This document shows positions 23,342 to 32,589 of a stretch of 35,591 bases of DNA, in pieces. Source of the DNA: an uncultured Hyphomicrobiales bacterium. Its GTDB lineage: Bacteria > Pseudomonadota > Alphaproteobacteria > Rhizobiales > Beijerinckiaceae. Each line of letters starts with the position of its first letter. Positions within the stretch are counted from its first letter, which is position 1. The stretch is from NCBI GenBank assembly GCA_903851305.1, contig CAINNX010000062.1:1-35591 (forward strand), given 5' to 3'. The position numbers were made by a program, and so were the translations under genes. The notes below the pieces were generated by a model. The model saw nothing but the letters and a program-made list of their open reading frames with translations, did not search any database and was not told the DNA's origin.

Positions 23342-23367
23342 TTTGCGAAATGGTCCTGTTCCGCAAA
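23342..23367. promoter_or_regulatory. Candidate LysR-type operator
   Basis: TTTGCG (23342-23347) and CGCAAA (23362-23367) are an inverted repeat with a 14-bp spacer in the 217-bp gap between the LLM operon and lysR. The left arm also sits in the near-palindrome CATTT-GCG-AAATG. LysR regulators commonly bind such dyads in divergent promoters; binding is inferred. Confidence 0.45.
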
Positions 23368-23458
23368 AGACTTCATCAACGCCGCCCTTGACCGCGTCTC
23401 GCGGCTGCGAGATGGTTAAAAAGACAAGGCATAAGCCATTCGGGCGGAGGAAGCGGAC

Positions 23459-24373
23459 TTGGACAAGTTCCAGGCCATGACAGTGTTCAAGACTGTGGTT
23501 GACCACGGCGGCTTTACCGCCGCCGCGCGCCGCCTCGGCATTTCGCCCTCTGCAGCCACCAAAAACCTGACCGCCCTTGAAGACGAGCTTGGCATTCAAT
23601 TGCTCAACCGCTCGACGCGGCGCATTGCGCTGACCGACCACGGGCGCGAGTTCTACCAATCCTGCGTCGAGATTTTAGGCAATCTGGAAGAGGCGGAAGC
23701 TGCTCTCCGGGCCAAGAACAAGGCCGCCAAAGGCCTGGTGCGCATTGTCATGCCCTATTCTTTTGGCCGCGTGACATTTACGCCCGAATTGCCGGCCTTT
23801 TTCAAAGAAAACCCTGAAATCAGACTTGATGTCCATTTTTCCGATGATGCCATCGACATTATCAAAGAGGGTTTTGATCTGGCCGTGCGCTCCCGCGAGC
23901 TGGAAGATTCCCAGCTGATCCAGCGCGTGCTGCACAAGGGCCCAGTCATTTGTGTGGCCTCCCCCGATTATCTCGCCCGCCATGGCCTGCCACAGACGCC
24001 GCAAGATCTTGCCAACCATGACTGCATCATCAGCAATTATGGCTCTGAATGGCGCTTCCGCAGTCCTGAAGGGCCGGACATCAAGGTCGATGTGAAATCG
24101 GTTCTGACCCTTAGAAATGGCGACGCCGTGCGCGAGGCCGCCGTCTCGGGGCTAGGCGTTGCCCAATCGACCTGGTGGCTGTTCCGCAAGGATTTGCGGG
24201 AAGGCCGACTGGTGCCCGTGCTGGAGCCCTTCGAGCGCGAGGCTGTGCCGATTTCCGTCTGTTATCCGGCGCGCAAACATGTGCCGCAGAAAGTGGCCAC
24301 GGTACTCGACTTCCTCAAGCGCATCACCAGCGCCAGCCGCACCCAATCCGCGCCTCTTGCTGCAGCGCAATAA
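23459..24373 (+). CDS. LysR-family transcriptional regulator
   Basis: The 304-residue protein has the LysR winged HTH (MTVFKTVVDHGGFTAAARRLGIS, then SAATKNLTALEDELGIQLLNRS) and a CrgA-like effector domain. The start is TTG at 23459, supported by GGAGG at 23446-23450 and by the family start 'MDKFQAM'; an ATG at 23477 would trim six residues. Divergent placement suggests control of the LLM-BKACE-thioesterase operon. The ABC genes downstream in the same direction are 161 bp away and may also be under it. Confidence 0.94.
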   Translation: MDKFQAMTVFKTVVDHGGFTAAARRLGISPSAATKNLTALEDELGIQLLNRSTRRIALTDHGREFYQSCVEILGNLEEAEAALRAKNKAAKGLVRIVMPYSFGRVTFTPELPAFFKENPEIRLDVHFSDDAIDIIKEGFDLAVRSRELEDSQLIQRVLHKGPVICVASPDYLARHGLPQTPQDLANHDCIISNYGSEWRFRSPEGPDIKVDVKSVLTLRNGDAVREAAVSGLGVAQSTWWLFRKDLREGRLVPVLEPFEREAVPISVCYPARKHVPQKVATVLDFLKRITSASRTQSAPLAAAQ

Positions 24374-24534
24374 GGTACTCATGCCTGCGCGGAAAAAATC
24401 GATTTCCGATTTGACGCTGGCTCTTGGCGCAGGCTTCACTAGCCTGCTCGCATTGAGGCAAAGAACGCAAAGCCGAAGAACGGACCATGTTGATGGCGAG
24501 GAGATTGGACGGGGCTGACGAGGCCGGAGTGCGC

Positions 24535-25599
24535 ATGGCGCAACCACGGCGTACTTTCGTGCGCGTCAAAAATCTCTCCAAATCCTATGGCGCTTTTCAA
24601 GCGCTGAAGTCGATCTCTTTCTCGATCGATGCGGGTGACGGCCTCGCCTTGCTGGGGCCATCAGGCTGCGGCAAGACCACGATTCTGCGATGCATTGCTG
24701 GTCTTGAAACGCCTGACGCGGGGCTGATCGAAATCGACGGCAAAGTAGTGTTTGATTCTGCGCGCGGCATTGATCTGCCGCCTGAAAAACGCGAGCTTGG
24801 TATTGTTTTTCAATCCTACGCCATCTGGCCGCATATGACGGTGGGTGAAAATGTTGGCCTGCCGCTGAAAGTGCGCCGTGTCAGCAAGAGTGAGATAGAA
24901 GCGCGCGTTGAAGAAGCACTCACACTCGTTGGCTTGGAAGGCTGGCAGGGGCGCTCAGCCATGGCGCTCTCGGGTGGACAGCAGCAACGCGTCGCGCTAG
25001 CGCGTGCCATTGTGCATCATCCGCGCCTTGTTCTCTTCGACGAGCCCATGTCCAATCTCGACACGCAATTGCGTGAAGATATGCGAATGGATCTGCGCCA
25101 ACTACAGGAGCGGATCGGCTTCACTTCCGTCTATGTCACCCATGATCATGGCGAAGCTTTCGCACTGGCGCGCAATGTTTTGGTGATGAACCGTGGCCTT
25201 GTTGAAATGCAGGGCTCACCTGATGCCGTTTATTTTAAACCGCACAAGCCCTTTGTCGCAAAATTCTTCGGCTATAATATTCTCAAAGGCACCATGTCGA
25301 GCGCCGATGAAGTCGAATTTGCGCCTGGCCTGCGACTGCGCGTCATCCTGACCGACCTTGCAGCAGGCACGCCTGTTCATGCCTGCATACGCAAGGAGGA
25401 TGTGCTTTTTTGCGAGAGTGATGGGCTGCCTTGTGAAATCCTAACGCATATTTTCCAAGGCTCGCATGATGAAATGTTGCTGCGCTGTGGCGGCGTCTTT
25501 GATCTGCGCGCCCATTGGGAACCGCGGCGTTATGATTCACCTTCTTGCCAGATCACCATTGCACCCGAACGTTGCATTGTGATGCCGGCCAATCTTTGA
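24535..25599 (+). CDS. Fe3+/polyamine-type ABC transporter ATPase
   Basis: The 354-residue ATPase has Walker A GPSGCGKT (41-48), FQSYAIWPHMTV around the Q-loop, signature LSGGQQQR (145-152), Walker B LVLFDEP (165-171), the THDHGEAF H-loop and a C-terminal TOBE-like domain from about residue 240. This matches the FbpC/PotA/UgpC group. The ATG at 24535 has GGAG 5 bp upstream; an in-frame ATG at 24487 is disfavoured. It is first of three genes (ATPase, receptor, permease). Confidence 0.94.
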   Translation: MAQPRRTFVRVKNLSKSYGAFQALKSISFSIDAGDGLALLGPSGCGKTTILRCIAGLETPDAGLIEIDGKVVFDSARGIDLPPEKRELGIVFQSYAIWPHMTVGENVGLPLKVRRVSKSEIEARVEEALTLVGLEGWQGRSAMALSGGQQQRVALARAIVHHPRLVLFDEPMSNLDTQLREDMRMDLRQLQERIGFTSVYVTHDHGEAFALARNVLVMNRGLVEMQGSPDAVYFKPHKPFVAKFFGYNILKGTMSSADEVEFAPGLRLRVILTDLAAGTPVHACIRKEDVLFCESDGLPCEILTHIFQGSHDEMLLRCGGVFDLRAHWEPRRYDSPSCQITIAPERCIVMPANL

Positions 25600-25642
25600 C
25601 ATCAAAAACAAGAACAAAAAAACCAACACAAGGGAGGACGAG

Positions 25643-26728
25643 ATGAGCTTCAAAACATTTACGTCATTTTTGGTCGCCGGCGTGATCGCCGCATCCGCAG
25701 CACATGCGCAAGCTCCGGCTCTACAAAGCCAAAACGATGCCGAGAAAGCCCGTATTACTGCGCTTGTGGCGGAAGCAGCCAAAGAAGGATCGCTCACCTA
25801 TTGGGACACAGTACTACAACCCGCGACCAAAAACGCACTGCTGCCAGCCTTCATCGATCATTATGGCCTTCCAAAAACGTTCAAGATCGAGTTCAGCGAA
25901 ATTGCGCCCAGCAATATGATCACGCGTCTTGAACAGGAAGCCAAAGCAGGTCGTGCCACTGTCGATGTCGCCGCGATCGCCTCTCCCATCTGGGTCGCAG
26001 CGCAAGCACGCGCCGGCGCCCTGATGAAGTATGAATCACCCGAATATAAAAACTACAGCATGGTTGCCGAAGCAGGCCTCGTTGAAAACGGTTTCTATGC
26101 TTTCAACGGAGCTTATGTTTTTGTGCCCATGTGGGACCCGGACAAAGTCAAAGTCGCCGGCGATTCCTGGAAAGATGTGCTTTCAGTTCTGCAAGAAGGT
26201 CGCGTATCGGTTGGCAATGGCGCGGCATCCGATGCAACCATCATGACCTATATCGGCCTCAAAACGGCAATGGGCAAAGATTATGTCGAAGCCCTTGCCG
26301 CCAAAAAGCCGGTCTTCATTCCCAAATCCGAAACGATTGCCTCGCGCGTGGTGACGGGTGAAGACATGATGGCCTTCATGGGCATGCCGACACGGGCCTA
26401 CCAGCTCAATCAAAAGGGCGCCAATCTGAAATATGTCCTCCCCAAAGAGGGCGTGACACTGCTCCCGCAGAATTTCTTCATCATGGCCAATGCTACCCAT
26501 CCGGCTTCTTCAAAACTCTGGTTTGATTTCATCCTCTCCGAAAAGGGCCAGAAGATTATCGTCGAGAAGGAGGCCATGATTTCGGGCCGCAACGGCTTCA
26601 CCAGCCCGATCCCCGATTATGCGCCAGCCATCAACAAGCTGCATCTGGTTCACATCGACTGGAACAAAATGACGCCGGATGATTTGCAAGCCGCGCGTCG
26701 TGAATGGATGGCTATTTTCAAACAGTGA
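25643..26728 (+). CDS. Fe3+-type ABC extracellular substrate-binding protein
   Basis: The 361-residue protein has a Sec signal peptide (FLVAGVIAASAAHAQA) and the class of binding protein seen with FbpB-like permeases (EGSLTYWDTV; DVAAIASPIWVAAQ; MAFMGMPTRAYQ; FDFILSEKGQKII). A GGGAGGACGA ribosome binding site precedes the ATG. Proteins of this class bind Fe3+, phosphonates, or organic acids such as thiamine or polyamines, so iron is only one option; in this catabolic setting an organic ligand is quite possible. It overlaps the permease start. Confidence 0.9.
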   Translation: MSFKTFTSFLVAGVIAASAAHAQAPALQSQNDAEKARITALVAEAAKEGSLTYWDTVLQPATKNALLPAFIDHYGLPKTFKIEFSEIAPSNMITRLEQEAKAGRATVDVAAIASPIWVAAQARAGALMKYESPEYKNYSMVAEAGLVENGFYAFNGAYVFVPMWDPDKVKVAGDSWKDVLSVLQEGRVSVGNGAASDATIMTYIGLKTAMGKDYVEALAAKKPVFIPKSETIASRVVTGEDMMAFMGMPTRAYQLNQKGANLKYVLPKEGVTLLPQNFFIMANATHPASSKLWFDFILSEKGQKIIVEKEAMISGRNGFTSPIPDYAPAINKLHLVHIDWNKMTPDDLQAARREWMAIFKQ

Positions 26729-28413
26729 TCACCACCAGTCTGTCAGATCAGGATGTCTGGACCCGACGCATCGAAAGATGGGTGCCGGGTCTTGCCATTG
26801 CTTTGGGTGTCTTTCTGGCGGTCATTCCGGTGGCCGCCACCCTCTTGCGCTCGCTGACACTTGATGGCACCGATGGCTTGACACTGATCCATTACACAAA
26901 GCTTTTCACAGATCCCCGCGCGCAACTCGCCGCACGCAATACATTGATCATCGGCACTAGCGTGACCCTGGGTAGCGCCCTGCTCGGCTTTCTGCTCGCA
27001 TGGATTGTCTCGCGCACGGAAATACCGGGGCGTCGCGCATTCGAGCTCCTCAATCTCGTACCCTTTTTTACCTCACCCTATGTCGGGGCCATGGCCTGGC
27101 AATATCTGACCGCGCCAAACAGCGGGCTGCTTGTATATTTGGCACGCAATTGGCTCGGGCTTGATCTGTCTTTCCTGCGGATCAATTCGATTGGTGGCGT
27201 CATTTGGGTATTGGTGCTTTTCTACACGCCTTTCATCTATCTCTTTGTCATCGGGCCGATGCGCAATCTCAACGGCGCTTTGGAAGATGCCGCCCGCGTG
27301 CACGGCCTTGGCTTTATCGACACAATGCGACGCATCACCATTCCCCTGCTCGCACCTGCCCTTCTGTCGGGGGCGATTGTGGTTTTTGTGACCAGCGCCG
27401 GCCTGTTTGATGTGCCTGTGATTTTGGCAACGCCCTATGCCATACCCACTATCCCTGCGCTGATTTTCGAGAGCATCGGCTACCCATCCGATTTCGGACG
27501 CGCCGCAGCACTTGGCACGATGATGATGCTGGTGATTGTCGGACTGATCCTTGTGCAGAAATACATCATCGGCAATCGCCGTTTTGAAACCGTAAGCGGA
27601 AAAGGCTATTCCCCGCGCCCTGCCAAACTCGGCCCTTTGTCACACCTGACCTGTCTGGCAATCGAGATTTTTTACATCGGCTTTGGCGCGATTCTGCCTT
27701 TGATTGCCGTTTTGCTGGTCGCTTTATCGCCGATCTGGAAAGGCTGGTTTGACCCCAATCGCGCAACGCTCGAAAACTTCCGCTATGTGCTGGAAGAGTT
27801 CGACATGACCCAACATGCGATTTTGAACAGCACATTCTTGTCCGTGCTTGGCGCCACACTCATTGTTGCACTCGGCTTTTTGCAAGCCTACCGGCTGCAA
27901 TCACGCCAAGGCTGGCTCGCCAAAACATTGCAGCCGATTCTTTCCATGCCCAACGGGATTCCCGGTATTATCTTCGGCCTCGGCATCCTGATCCTGCTCA
28001 TCCGCACGCCGCTTTACGGAACTTACTGGATCATTCTCATAGCCTATGTGGCGCATTACTTTCCCTTCGCCATGCGCTCGATCGGCGCGCTTCTGATGTC
28101 ACTCAGTCCCGAGCTTGAACAAAGCGCGCGCTCCTGTGGCGCAACATGGTGGCAGACCTTACGCATGGTAGTGATCCCACTGTCGCGTCCCGGACTGATC
28201 GCGACATGGCTCATGCTCTTTATCATTCTGGTACGTGAACTGGGCTCGACCATTCTTCTCTACGGACAAGGCACAGAGACGATCAGTGTGGCTATGCTGC
28301 TTCTCAGCGAACAAAACTTCCTCTACGTAGCCGCGCTTGCCATTGTTCAAGTCGCATTGCTTAGTCTGGCCTTCGCGCTTCTCAGCCGAAACAGCAAGTC
28401 GCTCTTTCAGTAA
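26704..28413 (+). CDS. Fused double ABC permease (FbpB/ThiP-type)
   Basis: The 569-residue protein holds two complete BPD-transport modules in one chain, with about six membrane segments each (roughly 30-290 and 330-565). Each has an EAA loop: EDAARVHGLGFIDTMRRIT and EQSARSCGATWWQTLRMVV. This fusion is the normal form for FbpB-type permeases. The listed ATG at 26704 overlaps the receptor gene by 25 bp; a GTG at 26725 giving a GTGA overlap is equally plausible. A strong hairpin follows the stop. Confidence 0.93.
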   Translation: MDGYFQTVITTSLSDQDVWTRRIERWVPGLAIALGVFLAVIPVAATLLRSLTLDGTDGLTLIHYTKLFTDPRAQLAARNTLIIGTSVTLGSALLGFLLAWIVSRTEIPGRRAFELLNLVPFFTSPYVGAMAWQYLTAPNSGLLVYLARNWLGLDLSFLRINSIGGVIWVLVLFYTPFIYLFVIGPMRNLNGALEDAARVHGLGFIDTMRRITIPLLAPALLSGAIVVFVTSAGLFDVPVILATPYAIPTIPALIFESIGYPSDFGRAAALGTMMMLVIVGLILVQKYIIGNRRFETVSGKGYSPRPAKLGPLSHLTCLAIEIFYIGFGAILPLIAVLLVALSPIWKGWFDPNRATLENFRYVLEEFDMTQHAILNSTFLSVLGATLIVALGFLQAYRLQSRQGWLAKTLQPILSMPNGIPGIIFGLGILILLIRTPLYGTYWIILIAYVAHYFPFAMRSIGALLMSLSPELEQSARSCGATWWQTLRMVVIPLSRPGLIATWLMLFIILVRELGSTILLYGQGTETISVAMLLLSEQNFLYVAALAIVQVALLSLAFALLSRNSKSLFQ

Positions 28414-28421
28414 ATAAAGGT

Positions 28422-28454
28422 GGGGCATGCTGCAGATTCCACGCAACATGCCCC
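28422..28454. terminator. Hairpin between convergent genes, likely bidirectional terminator
   Basis: GGGGCATG (28422-28429) pairs with CATGCCCC (28447-28454), extended inside by TGC/GCA after one mismatch. It lies in the 48-bp gap between the permease and the hydrolase, whose ends converge. No strong T run is present, so termination may be Rho-assisted. Confidence 0.6.
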
Positions 28455-28461
28455 GCTGTGA

Positions 28462-29226
28462 TTATCCGCGAATGAATGTATCGATCAGGCGGGACAATTC
28501 CGCCGGATCATCGAGCATAGGGAAATGGCCACAATCGGCCATTTGCGCACGCGCTGCAACGGGAAGAAGCTTTTCGAATGTCGCCAGACCATGCGGGTGC
28601 GGGCTCTTGGCGCCATAAATCGCCATGGTCGAAGCTTTGATCTTCGGAATATTTCCCAACACATCGTATTCGCGCAGCGACCACATGACAGCCATCATGG
28701 CCCATGAACCCGCCTTGCTGCGATCAATATTCCAGCGCTCGAGCATGGCTTCCGTCAGATTGCGCAAACGCGGGCGCACCTGCTCTTCTGTCTGCACGAC
28801 CGTGCCATAACCTTTCTCCGTCGCATACCAACGCTCGGTCCATTGTTCGGGCGTACGGATCGGGCTCTCGACAACAAAGAGTTTCTCAATTCGATTGGCA
28901 TGGCGCATGCCCAAGTCAATGGCTACTGCGCCACCAATAGAGGAGCCCATGACGCTCGCCTTGGCGATTTTCATTGCATCCATGAATGCCACAATGAAAT
29001 CTGCATAATCGCCGACCGAGTAATGATGCTTCAGCGGCTCGGAATCACCGTGGCCGGGATAATCGACGGCGATCACACGGTAGTTTTTCGACAGAATCGG
29101 GATGACATCCTCATATTCATAGGCGGAATTGCCATTCGAATGCATCAGAATGACGATCGGCCCTGCGCCTGCTTCCAGATAATGTGTGCGGCCATGCACG
29201 CCCGATTGAACAATACCATGTTGCAT
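28462..29226 (-). CDS. Alpha/beta-fold hydrolase in the NicC-like operon
   Basis: The 254-residue protein shows HSNGNSAYEYE at the oxyanion loop, DYPGHGDSE, nucleophile elbow MGSSIGG with S96, and the catalytic His in CGHFPML. The ATG at 29226 follows an AAGGGAGAG ribosome binding site; a TTG one codon earlier is not preferred. It is last in the operon monooxygenase > Bug > flavin reductase > hydrolase. In the known nicotinate pathway an alpha/beta hydrolase (NicD) removes formyl from N-formylmaleamate, so a role on a ring-opened product is plausible but unproven. Confidence 0.88.
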   Translation of the reverse strand: MQHGIVQSGVHGRTHYLEAGAGPIVILMHSNGNSAYEYEDVIPILSKNYRVIAVDYPGHGDSEPLKHHYSVGDYADFIVAFMDAMKIAKASVMGSSIGGAVAIDLGMRHANRIEKLFVVESPIRTPEQWTERWYATEKGYGTVVQTEEQVRPRLRNLTEAMLERWNIDRSKAGSWAMMAVMWSLREYDVLGNIPKIKASTMAIYGAKSPHPHGLATFEKLLPVAARAQMADCGHFPMLDDPAELSRLIDTFIRG

Positions 29227-29244
29227 CAAACTCTCCCTTTTGAT

Positions 29245-29730
29245 TCACGCGCCGACATAGTCGTGCATTTTTCCACGCAAGAAAGCGAGCGGTTGAGCCG
29301 CCCCACTCTCGCAAGCCAAAACATTGCCGATGAAAATATCGTGGTCACCACTGGCATGAATGCGATCCACCGCACAGGATAAATACGCCAAAGCGCCCGT
29401 GAGCAAAGGCATACCCTGAGGATCAAGCTGGTAATCAATCCCCGCAAAGCGATCATCGGACGGCTTGGCAAAACGCCACGCCAAATCATCCTGACCCGCG
29501 GCCAAAAGATTGACCGCAAAATAACCGCGCTCGCGGATGGTCGCGCCGGTGACGCTTTCAGATTTGATGCAAACAAGAATCTGGCAGGGCTTTACCGAGA
29601 CAGAAGTGAAACTATTGGCGGTCAGACCCGTCAGACCCACCTCTCCCGCACTGGTGACAATCGTCACGCCCGTGAGAAAGCAGCCCATGACTGAGCGAAA
29701 AGCCAATGGATCGATGACAGGAGCATTCAT
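29245..29730 (-). CDS. Flavin reductase (HpaC-like)
   Basis: The 161-residue protein has the flavin-reductase split-barrel pattern: FRSVMGCFLTGVTIVTS, GLTANSFTSVSVKPCQILVCI, FAVNLLAAGQ, and GDHDIFIGNVLAC near the end. Such enzymes supply FMNH2 or FADH2 to two-component oxygenases. No dedicated two-component oxygenase is in its own operon, since NicC-like enzymes reduce their own FAD, so a partner such as the LLM oxygenase at 22123-23241 is worth considering. The ATG overlaps the Bug stop (ATGA). Confidence 0.92.
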   Translation of the reverse strand: MNAPVIDPLAFRSVMGCFLTGVTIVTSAGEVGLTGLTANSFTSVSVKPCQILVCIKSESVTGATIRERGYFAVNLLAAGQDDLAWRFAKPSDDRFAGIDYQLDPQGMPLLTGALAYLSCAVDRIHASGDHDIFIGNVLACESGAAQPLAFLRGKMHDYVGA

Positions 29731-30698
29731 TGCGGCTCAATCCCATTTTCACGCGCCACCTGTTCCCATGTGGCCGATTCCCGCTTCAGCATGGCAGCGA
29801 CTTTTGTTTGCGTGCCGCCTGTCGCATCGAGCCCCAAAGCTTTGAAGCGCGCCCGCACTTGCGAATCTTCGTAGGCTTTGTTCACGAGCCCATTGATCCG
29901 GTCAGCTATCGGCTGTGGCATAGCGGGCGGCCCAACCAGCACACGCCAACCCGTCAGCACAAATTCTTCCGGATAACCAAGCTCACGAAAGGTCGGCACG
30001 TCCGGCGCATCAGGCGAACGCTCCTGTGATCCAACAGCAAGGATTTTAATTTTCTTGTCCTTGTACCAAGGCAGCAGAGAGGCAATGGAGAGGATACCGA
30101 AATCAACCTCACCACGCAGAATGGCCTGCGTTGCCGGACCAGCCCCTTCATAGGGCACATGTTTCAATTGCGTTTTGCTGTAGCGCTCGAAGAGCAGAAC
30201 CGACATGTGATTGCCACCACCAATACCGGTCGAAGAATAAAAGACATTTCCCGGCTTGCCTTTGGCGTATTTGATCATGTCGGCCACCGAATCGGCTGGC
30301 AGATCACCGCGTGTTGCCAGCACCAGCGGCTGCGCACCGATTTCGATGATCGGCGTCATTTTCTTGGGATCATAATTCAGATTCTTGTGCGTCAGCGGAT
30401 TGAAGACCATCGGCGAGGCAGGCGAGGTGAACAACGTGTAACCGTCAGGCTTGGCACGCATGACATAAGTCGCGCCCGTGGCGCCATTCGCACCGGGACG
30501 AATATCAATCAGAATAGGGTGCCCGGTCAGCTCTTTGAATTTTTCGCTGAGAATACGCATTTCGAATTCCATCGACGAGCCCGATGAGGAGCCCACAACG
30601 ACAGTGATCGGACGCGACGGAAAGGCTGGTTCCTGCGCCATGGTTGGCGCTACGAGAAACAAGGCCGGAAAAAGCCCCTGAACAATGCTTTTCAACAT
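29727..30698 (-). CDS. Bug/TctC-family periplasmic solute receptor
   Basis: The 323-residue protein has a signal peptide (ALFLVAPTMAQE) and standard Bug motifs: PITVVVGSSSGSSMEFEMR, RPGANGATGATYV, KPDGYTLFTS, GGGNHMSVLLF and HVPYEGAGPATQAIL. The usual GFPPGG-like glycine loop reads GSSSGSS, richer in Ser, which may reflect ligand preference. Bug proteins bind carboxylates such as nicotinate, aspartate or tricarboxylates. It sits between the NicC-like monooxygenase (15-bp gap) and the flavin reductase (overlap), so it likely delivers that pathway's substrate. No TctAB genes are present. Confidence 0.92.
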   Translation of the reverse strand: MLKSIVQGLFPALFLVAPTMAQEPAFPSRPITVVVGSSSGSSMEFEMRILSEKFKELTGHPILIDIRPGANGATGATYVMRAKPDGYTLFTSPASPMVFNPLTHKNLNYDPKKMTPIIEIGAQPLVLATRGDLPADSVADMIKYAKGKPGNVFYSSTGIGGGNHMSVLLFERYSKTQLKHVPYEGAGPATQAILRGEVDFGILSIASLLPWYKDKKIKILAVGSQERSPDAPDVPTFRELGYPEEFVLTGWRVLVGPPAMPQPIADRINGLVNKAYEDSQVRARFKALGLDATGGTQTKVAAMLKRESATWEQVARENGIEPQ

Positions 30699-30713
30699 CT
30701 GACATCCCCCTTG

Positions 30714-31835
30714 TCAGGCCAGGTCTTCCGACCAGACATCATGCCCGTAGACCCAGTCGAAATCGGTCTTTTCTTTCATCCAGTTATTTTGTGCCGATGT
30801 TTGCTGGATAGCGGTCGCGCGCGGAAAGCGCGTAGCGTGATAGCGCGTCAGCGCGTTACCGATGGCAGCGCGCGCAACACCTTTGAGGCAACGGGACAAA
30901 ATCACGGCATCTTCGATCGCACTGGCAGCGCCCTGCGCCATATAGGGCGTCATCGGATGGCATGCATCGCCAAGCAAAGCGACACACCCCTCATGCCAGC
31001 GCGGCAAAGGCTCACGCACAACCAATGCCCATTTATGAACTTCGGGGCAAGCTTCTAAGACGCCACGCACTGTCGGGTGGAAATCCGCATAAGCCGCACG
31101 CAGCTCGCCCAAATCACCCTTGGTGCTCCACGATTCAAGATTGTAATCGGGCTCTGGAGTCGACGTGACAAAGTAAATCTCGGAACGCGTGCGGGTTGTA
31201 TAATAGATCACTATATGACGGTCAGCGCCCCACCATTTGCATCGGTCATCAATCTTCAATTCCCCGATCAACGAAGCAGGGAAAGTCGCCCGATAGGCCA
31301 CACGCCCTGTAAAGCGCGGAGCCTCGGGGCCGAGCATCTGCTCGCGAATAAGCGAATGGACGCCGTCAGCGGCAATGACCAAATCAGCCTCGACCTCGAC
31401 TCCATTGCCGAAAAAAAGCTGCACAACATCGCCTTGCTGCTTATAAGAGACGAGACGATGGTTCATACGGATGATCTCTTGCGGCACGCCCGACAAGAGA
31501 ACGCTGTGCAAATCACCCCGATGCAAAGTCAGAAGCGGCGCGTTGCAGCGCTCGACAATGCGCGCACCCAATTCAATGACGTTGGTGATCTCGCCGCTTG
31601 AGGCTACACGGTTATGCCCAAGCTCTGCCTCAAAGGCGACCTCACGCAAAGCATTTTCAAGCCCGAGGCCGCGCAGCGCCTTGACAGCATTGGGGGTCAT
31701 TTGAATGCCCGCACCGATGCGCTTGAATTGCGTCGCCTGCTCATAGACGCTGACATCCGCGCCTTGGGCCTTCAATGCCGCAGCGCACGCAAGCCCGCCC
31801 ATGCCAGCCCCAATAATGGCGACCCTCAAGCCCAA
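30714..31835 (-). CDS. FAD monooxygenase similar to 6-hydroxynicotinate 3-monooxygenase (NicC)
   Basis: The 373-residue class A flavoprotein has GAGMGG (9-14), the DG motif (AADGVHS) and GDACHPMTPYMAQGA. It resembles NicC beyond the common motifs: KWW followed by DRH, three residues and YYTT; YFVT; a FHPTV block; REPLPRW; and the ending DWVYGHDVW. NicC converts 6-hydroxynicotinate to 2,5-dihydroxypyridine with loss of CO2. The NicC motif GAGIH reads GAGIQ here, replacing a histidine that I recall as important for 6-hydroxynicotinate turnover, so a related but different ring is likely. The start is TTG at 31835, chosen for GGGGAGGG four bases upstream; an ATG at 31886 has no ribosome binding site. 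Confidence 0.87.
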   Translation of the reverse strand: MGLRVAIIGAGMGGLACAAALKAQGADVSVYEQATQFKRIGAGIQMTPNAVKALRGLGLENALREVAFEAELGHNRVASSGEITNVIELGARIVERCNAPLLTLHRGDLHSVLLSGVPQEIIRMNHRLVSYKQQGDVVQLFFGNGVEVEADLVIAADGVHSLIREQMLGPEAPRFTGRVAYRATFPASLIGELKIDDRCKWWGADRHIVIYYTTRTRSEIYFVTSTPEPDYNLESWSTKGDLGELRAAYADFHPTVRGVLEACPEVHKWALVVREPLPRWHEGCVALLGDACHPMTPYMAQGAASAIEDAVILSRCLKGVARAAIGNALTRYHATRFPRATAIQQTSAQNNWMKEKTDFDWVYGHDVWSEDLA

Positions 31836-32008
31836 AGCACCCTCCCCGTCTTGTCTTGAGGGCCATTGTCGGGAATTGAACGCCATGCAGCAATGGAGTT
31901 AGACCCCCAAGGGCCTATTCTTTCATGAAAAGAGCTTTTCGCTCTGGTGCGAACTGGGGGCTGGATAAGCAGCGCAGGCATGCGAGACTGCTCTCGGGGA
32001 GATTCATC

Positions 32009-32548
32009 ATGTCGCGCTTGCCTTTATTGACCAAAGACGAGGTCCCTGCGGAATATCGCGATATTTTTGGTGTGGGGATGAACCTGCACCGCCAAACCCT
32101 CCATAGCCCGAAATTGGCCAGACACTCACGGCAAATGGGCCTTTATTTCCGCAAAGAGAGCGCCCTGCCTGCGCGCCTTTGTGAAATAGCCATTCTGCAA
32201 ATCGCCTGGCTTGCACGCTCCTCTTACGAATATTCGCACCACCTCAAAATCGCGCTCGAAGCTGGCGTTAGCGAAGATGAGTTAAAAATGCTGGCAACAG
32301 GTCAGAGCTTTGCCGCGGAACCAATCACCCAGCTTGTAATTCATGTTGCCACACAGATGACAGTTGACGGTGCTGTGAACCCAACAACTTTTGCAGAGCT
32401 TCAAAAGTCTTTCTCTGCCGAGCAAATTATTGATCTTCTCTTTGTGACGTCTTTCTATATCGGCTTTGTACGCTTTACTGCTTCTCTGGCTTTACAAGTC
32501 GAGCCGGAATATCAAACCTATCTGGATCGCTTTCCGCTGCCCAGATGA
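32009..32548 (+). CDS. Carboxymuconolactone decarboxylase/AhpD-like protein
   Basis: The 179-residue helical protein has the CMD-family core CEIAILQIAWLARSSYEYSHHLKIALEAGVSEDEL split over helices 3-4, with the paired histidines. The AhpD-type CXXC is absent, so redox activity is unlikely. Members range from true 4-carboxymuconolactone decarboxylases to many uncharacterised proteins in catabolic clusters. The ATG at 32009 has GGGGAG 7 bp upstream; an earlier ATG at 31925 lacks one. It diverges from the NicC-like operon and is followed after 41 bp by the ThDP enzyme. Confidence 0.85.
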   Translation: MSRLPLLTKDEVPAEYRDIFGVGMNLHRQTLHSPKLARHSRQMGLYFRKESALPARLCEIAILQIAWLARSSYEYSHHLKIALEAGVSEDELKMLATGQSFAAEPITQLVIHVATQMTVDGAVNPTTFAELQKSFSAEQIIDLLFVTSFYIGFVRFTASLALQVEPEYQTYLDRFPLPR

Positions 32549-32589
32549 GCAGCTGACATTAAAAAATCAAAATCGGAGAATGAGACGCT

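Noticed and set aside
30714-31835. Firm naming as nicC
   Set aside because: The overall match is good, but the GAGIH histidine is changed and the other nic genes are missing, so only 'NicC-like' is used.
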